In this document: positions 33,723 through 34,622 of the stretch, one piece after another
Layout: the number at the start of each line of letters is the position of its first letter
Numbering within the stretch: position 1 is the first letter of the stretch
DNA from: Mesorhizobium norvegicum
GTDB lineage: Bacteria; Pseudomonadota; Alphaproteobacteria; Rhizobiales; Rhizobiaceae
DNA: 34,622 bases
NCBI RefSeq assembly: GCF_004919685.1
Contig: NZ_SMYZ01000067.1
Location: forward strand, 6,769-41,390
Reading direction: 5' to 3'
Program-made: the position numbers and the translations under genes
Notes under the pieces: generated by a model
Told to the model about the DNA's origin: nothing
What the model saw: only the letters and a program-made list of their open reading frames with translations
The model's database searches: none

Positions 33723-34292
33723 TTAGGCCGGCAGCGCTCCGGACTTCTTCGCGGTCCATGTCGCGATGTAGTCCATCAGGCCGGGGTTGAGGCAGTCATA
33801 GGGCTCGATGCCGATTGACTTCAGCTGCGCGCGGATGCCGTCCATGCGTTTCGGGTCGACACCGGATTCGATGATCGACGAGACGAAAGCGGTGAAGCCT
33901 GGCGGCGACCAGCCATCCTCCTCGAAGCGCTCGGGGTGGATGAAGGTGAGACCCTTGAACGGATGGTCGCGCTCGACCGGTCCGTGCATGTGGACGCCGC
34001 AGCCGGTGCAGGCGTGGCGCAGGATCAGCGCGCCGGGATCGACCACTTTGAGCTTGTCGCCATTCTCGGCGACGGTGACGTCGCCGGTGCCGGCGACGGC
34101 AACGACCGAAAACACTGCGCCTGCCGGCTTCCAGCATTTGGTGCAGCCGCAGGCATGGTTGTGGGCGATCTGGCCCTTGACCTTCACCTTCACCGGCTTG
34201 CTGGTGCAGGCGCAAACCAGCGTGCCGCCGGCAAAGCTTGCGCTTTCCTTGGGCAGTCCGTTGTCGATCTTGGGATGCAATTTCTCAGGCAT
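33723..34292 (-). CDS. gfa: S-(hydroxymethyl)glutathione synthase
   Basis: A 189-residue zinc protein that speeds the joining of formaldehyde and glutathione. Zinc-binding cysteines are visible in CACTSKPVKV and ACGCTKCWKP, with another cluster at HACTGCGVHMHG. The GFA motif order and length match the family (about 190 residues). The ribosome site GGGAGGAAG is strong. It lies 51 bases behind the class III alcohol dehydrogenase gene on the same strand, giving the order adhC - gfa - fghA, which is one complete formaldehyde oxidation route. A protein role as a true enzyme versus a glutathione carrier has been debated; the annotation follows the family name. Confidence 0.95.
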   Translation of the reverse strand: MPEKLHPKIDNGLPKESASFAGGTLVCACTSKPVKVKVKGQIAHNHACGCTKCWKPAGAVFSVVAVAGTGDVTVAENGDKLKVVDPGALILRHACTGCGVHMHGPVERDHPFKGLTFIHPERFEEDGWSPPGFTAFVSSIIESGVDPKRMDGIRAQLKSIGIEPYDCLNPGLMDYIATWTAKKSGALPA

Positions 34293-34343
34293 TTTCTTCC
34301 TCCCTTGTTGAACCCGTGCTTCGGTCGGCGGCTTTTCTTCTCC

Positions 34344-34622
34344 TTAGTAAACCACCACGCCGCGAATGCTTTCACCGGCGAGCATCAGCTCAAAGCCCTT
34401 GTTGATGTCCTCCAGCTTCAGCGTGTGGGTGATCATCGGGTCGATCTCGATCTTGCCATCCATGTACCAGTCGACGATTTTTGGCACGTCGGTGCGGCCG
34501 CGCGCGCCGCCGAAGGCGGTGCCCATCCAGGTGCGCCCGGTGACCAGCTGGAATGGCCGTGTCGAGATCTCCTGGCCAGCGCCGGCAACACCGATGACGA
34601 CAGACTTGCCCCAGCCGCGATG
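34344..34622 (-). CDS. adhC: S-(hydroxymethyl)glutathione dehydrogenase, C-terminal part
   Basis: The C-terminal 92 residues of a class III zinc alcohol dehydrogenase; the rest lies beyond the window edge. WGKSVVIGVAGAG, FQLVTGRTWMGTAFGG, VDWYMDGKIEIDPMITHTL and the end GESIRGVVVY match glutathione-dependent formaldehyde dehydrogenases closely. The enzyme oxidises S-hydroxymethylglutathione to S-formylglutathione with NAD. It is the first of three formaldehyde genes on the minus strand. The 5' part, with the catalytic zinc ligands, is not visible here. Confidence 0.92.
   Translation of the reverse strand, partial: HRGWGKSVVIGVAGAGQEISTRPFQLVTGRTWMGTAFGGARGRTDVPKIVDWYMDGKIEIDPMITHTLKLEDINKGFELMLAGESIRGVVVY

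Noticed and set aside
1..34622. nod boxes, sigma-54 promoters and NifA sites
   Set aside because: I looked for TGGCAC-N5-TTGC and nod-box patterns before gene starts and found only partial matches inside coding sequence.

Overview
The window looks like a chromosome or symbiosis-island segment of a rhizobial alphaproteobacterium, most likely Mesorhizobium or a close relative. The reasons are the high-GC coding style, an Aap-type amino-acid transporter, the protein sequences throughout, and a glutathione-dependent formaldehyde module next to a BMP-type ABC transporter. The species call is an inference from protein resemblance, not from a marker gene. Nearly every gene lies on the minus strand; the plus-strand exceptions are a broken secreted-protein gene, nuoD and an araC-type regulator. 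I see no tRNA, rRNA, CRISPR array or intact insertion sequence.

Left third (1 to about 10,300): accessory and partly decayed DNA. It holds a frameshifted small secreted-protein gene, a complete but orphan nuoD, about 780 bases without a gene, and a Rieske/ferredoxin-reductase fusion. Next comes a three-gene operon (type III polyketide synthase, methyltransferase, FAD oxidoreductase) whose synthase has lost its N-terminal half and catalytic cysteine. A protein resembling the Nmad3 nucleotide-modification family and a 511-residue protein with a duplicated N-terminal module follow.

Middle (10,300 to 22,900): a catabolic block on the minus strand. In transcription order it has an RraA/HMG-aldolase-family protein, an amidase, a livG remnant, a GntR/FCD regulator, two class I aminotransferases, a second amidase, a complete four-gene Aap-type amino-acid ABC transporter with its own strong promoter, and an epoxide hydrolase-like protein. 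Uptake, deamidation, transamination and aldol cleavage together suggest use of an unusual amino-acid amide. 4-Methyleneglutamine, a legume nitrogen-transport compound, is the best-fitting candidate.

Right third (23,600 to the end): a seven-gene operon of Rieske oxygenase, its PDR/VanB-type reductase, an adenosine-deaminase-family protein and a four-component BMP/nucleoside-type ABC transporter, divergent from an araC regulator. Next to it lie fghA, gfa and the end of the class III alcohol dehydrogenase gene, the full glutathione route for formaldehyde. An N-demethylating oxygenase feeding formaldehyde into that module, with a methylated or N6-substituted purine as substrate, is a coherent but untested reading.

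The intergenic stretch 22,870-23,623 separates the two catabolic blocks. It holds several inverted repeats and a short match to a tRNA-Met 3' end, and may mark an island or insertion boundary.
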